A DNA stretch of 64,000 nt. It comes from Algoriphagus halophilus (GTDB lineage: Bacteria > Bacteroidota > Bacteroidia > Cytophagales > Cyclobacteriaceae). Below the pieces are notes generated by a model. The model did no database searches. It was not told where the DNA came from and saw only the letters and a list, made by a program, of their open reading frames with translations. This document shows, piece after piece, positions 51,637 to 61,500 of the stretch; within the stretch, counting starts at the first letter, position 1; each line of letters starts with the position of its first letter. Made by a program: the position numbers and the translations under genes. The stretch lies in the NCBI RefSeq assembly GCF_900129785.1, contig NZ_FSRC01000001.1, positions 1,116,001-1,180,000 of the forward strand, given 5' to 3'.

Positions 51637-53069
51637 GGCGTTTTGAATTCCTTGATCTTTTTTTCCACAAAATCTAAAATTAATCCCATTCCGAATGCAG
51701 TGCCGGTTTTGGTTTTTGCAAATTCTGAATCTTTAAATGAAACCCCAGGGATATCGATATGGGCCCAGGAGGGATGCTTGTGAATGAAAGCTTCCAGAAA
51801 TTTTGCTGCCGTAATAGCTCCTGCATAAGGTTTGCCATGGTAATTTTTAATATCTGCTATTTCGCTGTCCATTTCAGATCTGTAGGCATCCCAGATGGGA
51901 AGAGGCCAAACTTTTTCTCCGCTTCTCAATCCAGATTCTTGAAGGTGAGAAGAGAAACTTTCATTATTAGAAAAAAGTGCTCCGCACTCATATCCAAATG
52001 TTCCTAATGCACTTCCAGTTAAGGTTGCTAAATCCAATAGATGATCCGGTTGATAAGTTGAAACCATGTAGGATAGACCATCGGCTAGGATCAGCCTTCC
52101 TTCTGCATCTGTATCTATTACTTCTATGTTTAAACCCGAATGTGAGCCGATGATTTCACTTGGTAGATATGCTTCTTTATCAACTGCATTTTCCACAGAT
52201 GGAACAATGGTGGTTAGGTTTATTTCAAGCTTTAAATCGGCAATCAGTTGAGAGGCAGCTAAAACTCCTGCAGCTCCTCCCATGTCGGATTTCATATCTA
52301 CCATTCCAGAAGTTTTGATATTAAGCCCTCCGGTATCAAAGGTGACTCCTTTCCCTACTAGCCCTAAGTGGAATTTTGCATTGGGATGGCGATATTCCAT
52401 GATGATGAATTTAGGTGGTTTAGCACTTCCTCTTCCCACTGCTAAAAATGCTTTCAGGCCTGTTTCTTCTGCTTTCTTTTGATCAAAAATGATTGTTTTC
52501 GAATTTGGTTTGTTAGCCCATTCCTTTGCCCAGTTTGCCAAGTATTCAGGAGTAAGAACATTAGGAGGCAAATCGACCAATTTAAATCCTTCCATTTTTG
52601 CCTTGGCAATTTTTCCTGCCCTGGATAAAATTCCTTCAATTTCAGGATGGTTGGTTCTTATTTCCACTTGTAGGCCTAGGTACTCCCTGGGTTTTTCTTT
52701 TTTATAAAATCCAATGGAATAAGATCCAAGTTGAAAGCCTATCAATGCACTTTCAATTAATTCCTTATTGCAAGAATCCGGAAATTCTAAAATGATTTGA
52801 TCCTTCACCAAATCCTTGTTTTTTGCCAAAACTCTTCGAAAACAGGTTTCAACCTCATAAGATTCAAACTGCTTTCCTAATCCGATTAACAGGAGTATAT
52901 CTTGCTTGGACTCGACTAAAAAAGTACTGTCTTTTTTGCCTGAAAATAAGGAAGGGTTGACCGGTATTCCCACATGTTCTTGAAGAGTTTGATTCAGTAA
53001 ATCTTCTTGGACGGGGATAACTTTCAGACCTTGGCTTTTTGATGAGATGGGTTGGATATAAAAATTCAT
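51633..53069 (-). CDS. pepA: Leucyl aminopeptidase (M17)
   Basis: 478 residues. The C-terminal metal-binding core is complete: VGKGVTFDTGGLNIKTSGMVDMKSDMGGAAGVLAA with two metal-binding Asp and Lys, and IDTDAEGRLILADGLSY, the M17 signature. It forms hexamers in the cytosol and trims N-terminal residues from peptides. The last codons overlap the TIGR02757 gene by 4 bp on the opposite strand. Confidence 0.94.
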   Translation of the reverse strand: MNFYIQPISSKSQGLKVIPVQEDLLNQTLQEHVGIPVNPSLFSGKKDSTFLVESKQDILLLIGLGKQFESYEVETCFRRVLAKNKDLVKDQIILEFPDSCNKELIESALIGFQLGSYSIGFYKKEKPREYLGLQVEIRTNHPEIEGILSRAGKIAKAKMEGFKLVDLPPNVLTPEYLANWAKEWANKPNSKTIIFDQKKAEETGLKAFLAVGRGSAKPPKFIIMEYRHPNAKFHLGLVGKGVTFDTGGLNIKTSGMVDMKSDMGGAAGVLAASQLIADLKLEINLTTIVPSVENAVDKEAYLPSEIIGSHSGLNIEVIDTDAEGRLILADGLSYMVSTYQPDHLLDLATLTGSALGTFGYECGALFSNNESFSSHLQESGLRSGEKVWPLPIWDAYRSEMDSEIADIKNYHGKPYAGAITAAKFLEAFIHKHPSWAHIDIPGVSFKDSEFAKTKTGTAFGMGLILDFVEKKIKEFKTP

Positions 53070-53096
53070 GGTTACTAGCGACTAGGAGGAGATAAA

Positions 53097-54824
53097 TTAT
53101 ATGCTTTGTTCAGGTCTAAAACGGATTTCTTCCGGGTAAGGGAAGGCATGGATCAGTTCACCTTTTAGTATCCGTTTTTGGACCTCTTGCCAATATTCTG
53201 GCGAAAATAAGTCTTCATGGTAGGTTAAAAAATGTTCCTTTAAATCTTTTCTTCCAATCATCCATCTTTTAAAATCTTCAGGGAATACATCGTTTTTTGC
53301 GATAGAATACCAGGGTTCAGGAGCATAGATTTGTTCATAAGTTTCCGCTTTCGGCTTGACTCTGAAATTCATGTCCGTCAGAAACTCAATTTCATCGTAA
53401 TCATAGAATATAACCCGTTTTTGCCTGGTCAAACCAAAGTTCTTGGTCATCATATCCCCAGGGAAAATATTGGCCTGAGCCAGTTGCAGAATTGCTCTTC
53501 CATAATCTTCGACCACTTTTTTACCTTCTTCCGTATCACAATGTTCCAGATATAGGTTTAAGGGTTCCATTTTTCGCTCCGTATAGAGATGTTTTAATAT
53601 CAAATGGGTGTCCGTAAACTTCAATAAGGAGTTGGTTGTATTTCGAAGTTCAGTAAGCAATTCGGGGCTAATTCGATCTTTGGGTATTTTAAAATATTCA
53701 AATTCATGGGTGTCAGCCATTCTTCCGACCCTGTCATGAAGGGAAACAAGCTTGTACTTTTCCCTCACTTCTTGACGTGTCATATTTTTAGGAGGCTCAA
53801 AATGATCTTTGATCAATTTGAAAACAATGTTTAAGGATGGGAGGGTGAACACCGTCATAACCATGCCTTTGATTCCAGGGGCTATTACAAACTGATCCGT
53901 ACGATGATCAAGGTGATGTAGAAAATCCCTATAAAAAAGGGTCTTTCCATGTTTGTTAAATCCGATGGCATTATACAATTCATGGATTTTTTTATGGGGA
54001 ATTACTGAGCTTAGAAAGGCAACAATCTCAGAGGGAACTTCAGCTTCCACCATAAAATAGGACCTGGTGAAGCTAAAAATATGACTCATGAGGTTAGGGT
54101 CAAAAATCAGCGTATCTACAAACAACCCTTTTTTTCCATTGAGAACAGGAATAATAAAAGGCATCCATTTCTTTCCGACAAAGGTCCTTCCTATTAAATA
54201 AGCTGCTTTATTTCTATAGAAAACAGACTTCAAGATTTGGGTCCTAGTTTCGGGATCAATGTTGTAACGGGTAAGAATAACTTTTTGGACTCCTTCAATC
54301 AGGAATTGAATGTCCCTTTCCTTATCCATAAATGGAACGCCAAAGTCGAAGTCATCTAATATCTGCCGGATGATTTTATCCAGCCCTAACCCTTCAGGAT
54401 AATCTCGGATCAAATCAGAGTTTTCTCTTATGCTACAAAAGTCATGGCCTTCCATCACAAACATGAGTTCCTCATCAATAGAAATATTTTCATAGGTTTT
54501 GCGAATCACCGAATTGAAAAAAGTTTCTGCGATTTCCAATTCAGGTTTATCAGCGATTAAGGTGGTGTAATGAGTTTTAATTGTTGCCCAGAGTACTCGG
54601 TCTGTACTTTTTTCTCCCATTAAGTCTTTACAGGTAGCCGCCAAAGGAAACAGTAAATCCTTATATAAACGAAGTCGCTGTTTATGATTGAGTTGGATTG
54701 CTTTCCAATTTCTTTCACTAAAATATTTTGGAGTTAACCTGGTATAAGTGTTGAAAGAGTGAATGTAAGTATTGAACCCATCTAAAATTTTATGTGCTAC
54801 CTGTTTATCAAGGTTTTTTGTCAT
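53097..54824 (-). CDS. aceK: Isocitrate dehydrogenase kinase/phosphatase
   Basis: 575 residues, normal size. AceK switches isocitrate dehydrogenase off by phosphorylation, sending isocitrate to the glyoxylate shunt. Visible: N-terminal regulatory part with YTRLTPKYFSERNWKAIQLNHKQRL, the ATP loop APGIKGMVMTVFTLPSLNIVFKLIKD, and the kinase end DYGRAILQLAQANIFPGDMMTKNFGLTRQKRVIFYDYDEI with catalytic Asn and Asp. aceA and aceB are not in the window, unlike the aceBAK operon of enterobacteria. Confidence 0.93.
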   Translation of the reverse strand: MTKNLDKQVAHKILDGFNTYIHSFNTYTRLTPKYFSERNWKAIQLNHKQRLRLYKDLLFPLAATCKDLMGEKSTDRVLWATIKTHYTTLIADKPELEIAETFFNSVIRKTYENISIDEELMFVMEGHDFCSIRENSDLIRDYPEGLGLDKIIRQILDDFDFGVPFMDKERDIQFLIEGVQKVILTRYNIDPETRTQILKSVFYRNKAAYLIGRTFVGKKWMPFIIPVLNGKKGLFVDTLIFDPNLMSHIFSFTRSYFMVEAEVPSEIVAFLSSVIPHKKIHELYNAIGFNKHGKTLFYRDFLHHLDHRTDQFVIAPGIKGMVMTVFTLPSLNIVFKLIKDHFEPPKNMTRQEVREKYKLVSLHDRVGRMADTHEFEYFKIPKDRISPELLTELRNTTNSLLKFTDTHLILKHLYTERKMEPLNLYLEHCDTEEGKKVVEDYGRAILQLAQANIFPGDMMTKNFGLTRQKRVIFYDYDEIEFLTDMNFRVKPKAETYEQIYAPEPWYSIAKNDVFPEDFKRWMIGRKDLKEHFLTYHEDLFSPEYWQEVQKRILKGELIHAFPYPEEIRFRPEQSI

Positions 54825-54880
54825 GCTTAAAGATTATTGCCGAAATAGATTTGAACAAGATACTAAGGATAAAAATATTT

Positions 54881-55092
54881 TAAATTTGAAATAGATTATT
54901 TGTCCTGATTTTTAGGCCTTTAACATAAAAAATAGGGGAGGAAATAAAATTTTGAAAATCTTTCGCAATCGATTGTTTGGAGGATATGAAAACATTTTCT
55001 ACTTTTCGCAAGTATTCATGAATTGAATATCTACAATAGGTTTAATAGGTTTGAGAGCAGGAAAAGGCCAGGATTTTATCCAGGCCTTTTTT
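54881..55092 (+). other. Intergenic promoter-terminator pair, possible small RNA or short-peptide unit
   Basis: 316 bp between divergent aceK and a lipoprotein gene hold TAAATTTG at 54881-54888 (an exact TAnnTTTG box) and a hairpin-T-run at 55062-55092 on the same strand, with no larger gene between. A tiny frame MKTFSTFRKYS (ATG 54986) is present. A transcript of about 200 nt could arise here. Neither transcription nor product is shown by the sequence alone. Confidence 0.4.
55062..55092 (+). terminator. Orphan terminator in the aceK-lipoprotein gap
   Basis: AAAAGGCC (55062-55069) and GGCCTTTT (55083-55090) with inner GGAT/ATCC pairs and an A-A mismatch, then TT. There is no annotated gene immediately upstream on the + strand. 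Confidence 0.75.
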
Positions 55093-55140
55093 GTTTTTTA
55101 CTAACTCTAGATTAGTTTCAACTTCTGCTACAAGATTTCT

Positions 55141-55824
55141 ATGAAAGTATCTATTTCCTATACACTTCGAATCCTCGTATTAATGGCCTTAACAGGTTTT
55201 TTTTATTCCTGCGAAAGTTCTGATTCTGAATCTGAAGGGGCAATACCTGATAGGAATGTTGATGAGGAGGAATCAAGAAAGTTGAGAAGTTTCTTGGAAT
55301 TTGGGCTTGGAGAAAAGTCCGACTGGAAATCTCATTGGATGGAGCAAATTGGAAATTTTGAGGGAATTGATTTTTCTTTAATTCAGACAGATTCTATTGA
55401 TCCAATGGAAATGCCGGAGAAAAATCCAATTTTACCAGGAGACCCTCTTTTTCCTTACCAAATCCCACATCCAGAAGGGAATGGAACCATGGATATATAT
55501 AGCTATAAAGTGGAAGCCCAAGAAGGATTGGACTCACCATTTTTAAACCCTGATTCCGAAGTAATTTGGTATCGGGAGGATGGGATGAAGGAACGTCTGT
55601 TATTTATGGGTCCATCTGGTATGTTTGAGGAAGGCTTGTGGTTAAATAACACCAATTTTGTCGTGTTTGGGTATTTTCAAGAAGAGGCTGGATTTAGGCC
55701 CATGGCTTGGATTATTGATTTAGATACTCACCAACTCCATCGGTATCAGTTGAACAAGGTGGCCTCAGAATATGCTCCTGAGTCCTATATAAATAACAAG
55801 ATTAAGAAAGTTGACCTGAGTTGA
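55141..55824 (+). CDS. Hypothetical lipoprotein
   Basis: 227 residues. Lipoprotein signal ends FFYSC with Cys at 24, followed by an acidic linker (ESSDSESEG). The folded part has a mixed beta pattern (LPGDPLFPYQIPHPEGNGTMDIYSYKVEAQEG, LFMGPSGMFEEGLWLNNTNFVVFGYF, WIIDLDTHQLHRYQLN). No family was identified. Its stop is 1 nt before the NUDIX gene, so the two are co-transcribed. Confidence 0.6.
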   Translation: MKVSISYTLRILVLMALTGFFYSCESSDSESEGAIPDRNVDEEESRKLRSFLEFGLGEKSDWKSHWMEQIGNFEGIDFSLIQTDSIDPMEMPEKNPILPGDPLFPYQIPHPEGNGTMDIYSYKVEAQEGLDSPFLNPDSEVIWYREDGMKERLLFMGPSGMFEEGLWLNNTNFVVFGYFQEEAGFRPMAWIIDLDTHQLHRYQLNKVASEYAPESYINNKIKKVDLS

Positions 55825-55825
55825 A

Positions 55826-56461
55826 ATGGAGTTTCTTGAAGTCATAGAAATTCTAAAATCTGGTTTAAAAAATCCACTTCCAGGAATAGATGCTCATATG
55901 GTCATGTCCCCAAGGCCTATCAATATGGCGCGGTTTAACCCAGAACGACCTAAAAATCACAGGAAGGGTGCAGTACTTCTTCTTTTTTATCCAGATCAAG
56001 GAGAAGCTTTTTTTCCATTGATCAAAAGGCCTGTATATGAGGGAGTGCACAGTGGACAAATTGCATTACCTGGAGGTAAAATGGAAGAGGAAGATCCTGA
56101 TTTGATCCATACTGCTTTGAGGGAAGCATCTGAAGAGGTGGGAGTGAACCCTGATAAGGTGGAAGTAATTGGAACCATGACAGACCTTTACATAGCTCCC
56201 AGTAATTTTTTGGTTACCCCTGTTATTGGATTTTCTACCCTCAAGCCGAATTTTATACCCGAGGAAAAGGAAGTTGAAAGAATCATTCAAACAACGGTGA
56301 GGCATTTGACTAGCCCGGAGGTTAAAAAGCAGAAAACCCTTGAAATCAGTAAGTCATTTAGATTAGATACGCCCTATTTTGACATTGATCAAGAAGTGGT
56401 TTGGGGAGCTACAGCGATGATTTTAGGGGAATTGCTTCAAATTTTAGAGAAAGGAAAATAA
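55826..56461 (+). CDS. NUDIX CoA pyrophosphatase
   Basis: 211 residues, of the NudL/YeaB type. The motif PGGKMEEEDPDLIHTALREASEEVGV combines the NUDIX box with the upstream LIKRPVYEGVHSGQIALPGG of CoA pyrophosphatases (UPF0035 motif). It hydrolyses CoA to 4-phosphopantetheine and 3',5'-ADP and may remove damaged CoA. It starts 1 nt after the lipoprotein stop. Confidence 0.9.
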   Translation: MEFLEVIEILKSGLKNPLPGIDAHMVMSPRPINMARFNPERPKNHRKGAVLLLFYPDQGEAFFPLIKRPVYEGVHSGQIALPGGKMEEEDPDLIHTALREASEEVGVNPDKVEVIGTMTDLYIAPSNFLVTPVIGFSTLKPNFIPEEKEVERIIQTTVRHLTSPEVKKQKTLEISKSFRLDTPYFDIDQEVVWGATAMILGELLQILEKGK

Positions 56462-56524
56462 CCTGCCGGTGTTTTTCTCAAGTTTATTATAGGTATTATT
56501 GAAAATCACTCCGTATTTCGAAGC

Positions 56525-57778
56525 ATGGAAGAACACAGCCCTTTATTTACAAATGACGCAGTAGTTTTTGGGATTTTGATGGCTATTTTGGCTATTGTAT
56601 TTGCTACATCTGCTAGTGAGAATCGTTTTTTTAGAAAGTTTTATAAAGTAGTTCCTACAGTCTTGCTGTGTTACTTTATACCAGCCTTATTTAATTCATT
56701 TGGGTGGATCTCAGGGGAAAGTTCAGGAATTTATAGGGTAGCGAGTAGGTATTTATTACCTGCCTCATTGGTACTTTTTACCCTAAGCATTGATTTAAAA
56801 AGCATATTGAAGTTAGGGCCTAAGGCTTTGACTATGTTTTTGGCAGGTACATTTGGAATTATGATTGGAGGACCTCTAGCATTGGCTACAGTAGGTTTTA
56901 TCCAACCAGAACTGTTGGGAGGGAGCGGGCCCGATGAGATTTGGAGGGGGTTAGCGACCATTGCTGGTTCCTGGATAGGAGGAGGAGCAAACCAGACCGC
57001 CATGCTGGAAGTTTTTGGAGCAAGCCCTTCTTTGTTTAGTCAGATGATTGCCGTGGATGTATTGGTTGCCAACCTATGGATGGCTGTTTTGTTGTATTGG
57101 GCTGCCAAACCAGAAGTATTCGACAAAAAGTTTAAAGCGGACAGTTCTGCGATCTATGAGCTTCGAGATAAAATTGCAGAGTTTAGGGCCGGGATCATGA
57201 AAATCCCCAATTTGGCTGATACCATGTTGATTCTTGGAGTTGGATTTGGGGTGACCGGATTCTCTCATTTGATAGCTGATGCCATTGCTCCATTTATCGG
57301 AGAAAATTATCCTCAATTAAGCCAATATTCATTGGATTCAGCCTTCTTTTGGATTGTGGTGATTGCCACTACAGTTGGCTTGCTCCTTTCTTTCACCAAA
57401 GCTAGAAATTTAGAAGGGGCAGGAGCCTCTAGGATGGGCAGTGTTTTATTATACATCTTGGTAGCATCGATTGGGATGCAAATGGATTTAGGAGCAGTAT
57501 TGGATTCACCTATTCTTTTTTTAATAGGGATTTTATGGATGTTTTTTCATATCCTGATTATGCTGCTGGTCGCCTATTTTATCAAAGCCCCGTTTTTTTA
57601 TGTGGCAGTTGGATCCCAGGCCAATGTGGGAGGAGCAGCTTCAGCTCCGATTGTAGCCTCAGCTTTCGATTCTTCGTTAGCACCAGTAGGAGTACTGCTG
57701 GCAGTATTAGGATATGCTGCGGGTACTTACGGCGCTTATTTATGTGGTTTAATGATGCAGGCTGTATCAGGAGGTTAA
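56525..57778 (+). CDS. DUF819 family membrane protein
   Basis: 417 residues, about 10-11 transmembrane helices. Repeated signs: FLAGTFGIMIGGPLALATVG, GSWIGGGANQTAMLEVFG in the first half and SQANVGGAASAPIVASAFD in the second, consistent with two inverted halves of a transporter related to DUF819/YjcL. Substrate unknown. The ferredoxin-like gene follows with no gap. Confidence 0.88.
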   Translation: MEEHSPLFTNDAVVFGILMAILAIVFATSASENRFFRKFYKVVPTVLLCYFIPALFNSFGWISGESSGIYRVASRYLLPASLVLFTLSIDLKSILKLGPKALTMFLAGTFGIMIGGPLALATVGFIQPELLGGSGPDEIWRGLATIAGSWIGGGANQTAMLEVFGASPSLFSQMIAVDVLVANLWMAVLLYWAAKPEVFDKKFKADSSAIYELRDKIAEFRAGIMKIPNLADTMLILGVGFGVTGFSHLIADAIAPFIGENYPQLSQYSLDSAFFWIVVIATTVGLLLSFTKARNLEGAGASRMGSVLLYILVASIGMQMDLGAVLDSPILFLIGILWMFFHILIMLLVAYFIKAPFFYVAVGSQANVGGAASAPIVASAFDSSLAPVGVLLAVLGYAAGTYGAYLCGLMMQAVSGG

Positions 57779-58021
57779 ATGGAATCCAAAAGAAAACTTG
57801 TTTTTGTGTGCGGGGGATCTGATTGTAAAAAAGCAGGTTCGAAAATTCTGAATAAGGAAATAGCCAAAGAGCTTAAGTCTTCAGAATTAAAAGGTCAATG
57901 CAAGTTGATCAAAACCAAATGCATGGATTTTTGTAAATCAGCACCAGTGGTTATTGTTGGTGAATTTGTTTGCAAAAAAGCGGATCTCGAGAAAGTTACC
58001 CAGCAAATAAAAAAGTCCTGA
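57779..58021 (+). CDS. Thioredoxin-like [2Fe-2S] ferredoxin
   Basis: 80 residues. Four Cys are arranged in two pairs: VCGGSDCKKAG and KTKCMDFCKSAP, as in the thioredoxin-like ferredoxins related to the NuoE fold. It would carry electrons in the cytosol. It begins at the base right after the DUF819 stop and its 3' end is overlapped by the YbjQ-family terminator. Confidence 0.9.
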   Translation: MESKRKLVFVCGGSDCKKAGSKILNKEIAKELKSSELKGQCKLIKTKCMDFCKSAPVVIVGEFVCKKADLEKVTQQIKKS

Positions 58022-58032
58022 AATCTCAGGAC
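58009..58032 (-). terminator. Terminator of the YbjQ-family gene
   Basis: Stem GTCCTGA (58015-58021) / TCAGGAC (58026-58032), 4-nt loop, minus-strand TTTTTTATTTG after it. It lies partly within the end of the ferredoxin-like gene. Confidence 0.8.
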
Positions 58033-58038
58033 CTGATG

Positions 58039-58359
58039 TTACAATTTTGTGGTTTTTACTGCTGTACCACTGACAGTGACCATGAGCATCCCATCCCTGA
58101 TGGTTTCATAATCCAAGTCGATTCCTACTACTGCATTTGCCCCAAAAGCACGAGCTTGCATTTCCATTTCTGAAGTTGCTGTAGCTTTTGCTTCACGTAA
58201 AACTTGCTCGTAGGAAGATGCTCTTCCTCCAACGATGTCAGTGATGCTTGCGAAAAAATCTTTAAAAACATTGGCGCCAATGATTGTTTCCCCAGAAACA
58301 ATTCCTAAGTATTCCGTGATTTGATAGCCTTCAAGATTTGGGGTGGTTGAAATGATCAT
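58039..58359 (-). CDS. YbjQ/UPF0145 family protein
   Basis: 106 residues, typical length. Sequence features: [86 protein letters not shown]. This is the heavy-metal-binding/YbjQ family of homopentamers whose role is unclear. It is monocistronic, with its terminator overlapping the neighbouring gene. Confidence 0.93.
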   Translation of the reverse strand: MIISTTPNLEGYQITEYLGIVSGETIIGANVFKDFFASITDIVGGRASSYEQVLREAKATATSEMEMQARAFGANAVVGIDLDYETIRDGMLMVTVSGTAVKTTKL

Positions 58360-58597
58360 AGATTGAATTTTGATTTATAAACTTATTAATTGTCATTTTA
58401 TCACGAATTAAATCTGATCGAGGTTTTTCTTTTTTGACTTTTTGTTGGAAAAGACTAATTAGTAATAGCCAAGAATTTATAGTTAAATTGAAAGTAAGTC
58501 TTTAGGAGGTTGGTTTGTAAGCCTTCTTTTAGCCATATTAGCTAACATTTTTTGAATTAAGGGAAGCTCTTAATGATAAGATGAGTAGAAGAAAAGT

Positions 58598-61500
58598 ATG
58601 ACAAAGTTCCAACAATTTGATATTTCCCATTTTTTTGATCAACTAAGAGAGCCACTTTTTTTGATCGATTCAGAGGAAATTATTTTTTTCAACGAGTTCT
58701 TTAAATCAAATTTTAATTCGTTGAATGAAGATTGGAAGGAATTCGTTCAAGACCCTGAAGTCATAGAGCTATTAAAAAGCTATTTCGATGGGAATGAATT
58801 AAAACCTATTACATTTTTAAAGTCTCTTCAATCAAAAAACGTTGAAGATCTTCTATTTGAATGGAGTTTTACTCCGCTTCCATCCAGCTATCAAGATCGT
58901 TTTATAATTGTTAAAGGAGTACGATCCACTTTTGCCCATGAAACCCAATCTGATTTCAGTTTAAAATACCTGGAGAGCATTCTGACAAATACGCATGATT
59001 TAATCACTGTTTTAGACCAGGAGGGGCGATATAAGTTTGTTGGGCCCACGGTCGGTCAAAAACTTGGATTTAATGCAAATGATCTCCTTGGGAAAAATTT
59101 TAGGGAACTGATTGATGCAGGGATTATAGAAATAATAAAGGGGAGTTTTGAGGAGGCATTGGAATCAGATCAAGAGGTCAATATTGATTTTTGGGTTCAT
59201 CAAGGGAATGGTAAAAAAGTCTACATAGAAAGTTTTGCCAAAAACCTTCAGCATCATCCTCAGATCAAAGGAGTGCTTTTTAGTGCTAGAGATATTACGG
59301 AATATATTCAAACCGACCTTTCCCTTCAGAGACGTTTCGAACTAGAAAATATCATCAATAAAATTTCTTCTCGTCTTTTGAATGGAAACCCAAAAGATCT
59401 CAGTAAGAACTTTCAAGAGTCCTTGGAGATTTTAAGTCCATTTTTGAACGCTCGATATTCTACTGTCCTATTTTTAAATTCAGAGGATGGGGGATTCGAA
59501 ATATTAAGTAAATGGGAAAAGGAAGGTGAATACTCCATTCCAGATGCTCAATTAGTCTCAATAGTTGACTTGGTGAAAGAATCAACAAAATCCGAGGATT
59601 TTGGAAAAGTGAAACTCATTCGATCCACGGAGGAATCTTTTTTCATTTTAGTTCCAATAATTTCCTCTCATAAACTAAAAGGGGTGTTAGTTCTTGAGAT
59701 TGATAATTTGACCAGTTATTTAGAAGAAAACGAACTTCAAATTTTGAGGCAATTGGGGGATATTCTATCCGGAGCTTATCAAGGAGGCCAATTACTTCGA
59801 AAAATAGAAAGAAATGAAACCTTACTTGCTACCACCGAGCTTCTGGCCAAGTCAGGATCCTGGAGGTACATCCCTGCTAGAAAGAGTTTTCATTTCTCAG
59901 GAGGTTTAGCCCATATGTTTGGTATGGGGGAAAGCCCAACCTATGCAAAATTTTCCAAGTTGATCTACAGCATGGAAAAAGAGTACCGACAGGGATTTAT
60001 CCATAATCTGAAAGAAACAGTTGCCACCCATAAATCTACTTCGGGGGAATTTGTAATGCTCTCACCTGAAAAGAAGAAGGTGGTGATCCAATACGAAATA
60101 GATGCGAGGAAGCACTTTTTCAATCAACGTGTGGAAGTGGTAGGTTTTTGTACAGATATTACCCATAAAAGGGCCTCTGAGGAAAATTTACTGCTTCAAT
60201 CTCAAATTTTAGCGCAGGTAAGCGACCCCATTGTGGTGACCGATCCAGACCTTAATTTCATTTATTTAAATGAAGCTGCTAGAGGGTTGTTGGGACAGAG
60301 TGGGAAACAAACTATATCAGGAAGCATCAAAGAGTATTTCAAATTTGAGGACAAGGATGCGAGTTTGAATGAATTTTTAATAAAAAAGGGGGAATCTTCC
60401 TTATGGAAGAATGAAGTGTTCATTAAAATTCTTGACCGTCCATTAGAACCATTTGATATTTCTATCCAGACTATTTTTTCAGAAACAAATGAAAAAATTG
60501 GGTTTTCATTTGTCTTAAGAAATCTAACTGAAAAATATGAAACCGAAAAGTTGGCTCGAAGGGCTCAAATGATTGTTGAAAATAGTCCAACCATTCTTTT
60601 TAGGACCGACCCCAACAATGATTTTGAATTGGTTTATATCTCAGAAAACATCAGTCGCTTTGGCTATGATTCCAAGACCCTTTTAAAAGAAAAAAAGTCT
60701 ATACTGGATTTATTGTACCCTGAGGATGCACGTCAATTCAGAGAGAAAGCAAAATCGATTAAAACTGAGAAAGGAATACAATCATTTTCAGGAGCTTATC
60801 GGTTTAGAAATGCCAATGGGAAATATACTTGGGTAGAAGACCAGACTCAAGATGTACTCAATGATGCAGGAGAGATTATTCTGCATGAGGGAATTTTTCA
60901 AGATATCAATGATCGAAAAAATCTTGAGGAAATCAATGAAGAGCGAGATAGGCAATACCGAATCTTGGCTTCCAACATACCTGGTACCAATATCTTCTTG
61001 CTGGATAAAGAGAGGAAATACATAGTGGCAGAAGGAACCAATTTTGAGAATTGGGGAATGTCAAGTGAAGATTTTGAAGGGAAGTTTTTATGGGATGTCC
61101 AGCTGACCTCTTATGAGGAAGTGAATGAATTGTTGGACAAGGTTTATTATGAAAGGGAGATCATAGAATCTAAACTTCAAATAAACGGCCGGTATTATTC
61201 CAGAATTTTTAGACCTATCATTATCCGGGATGAGGTGGAATTTGTCTTGAGTATTATTCGGGACATTACGGAGGAACACCAGGCTAAAATTGACCTCCTA
61301 CAATCGGAAGAGAAGTACAGAACCTTGGTAGAAGAATCTACAGAAATCATTTTCTCTTTGACCGAGTCATTTGATCTGAAATACGTTTCCCCGAATGTGC
61401 AGCAGTTTTTAGGTTACCAGGCAGAGGAGGTAATTGGAAGGTCGATTTTTGAGTTTCTGAACCCAGATGACATGGGTAAGTTTCAAGAAATGCTCGAAAC

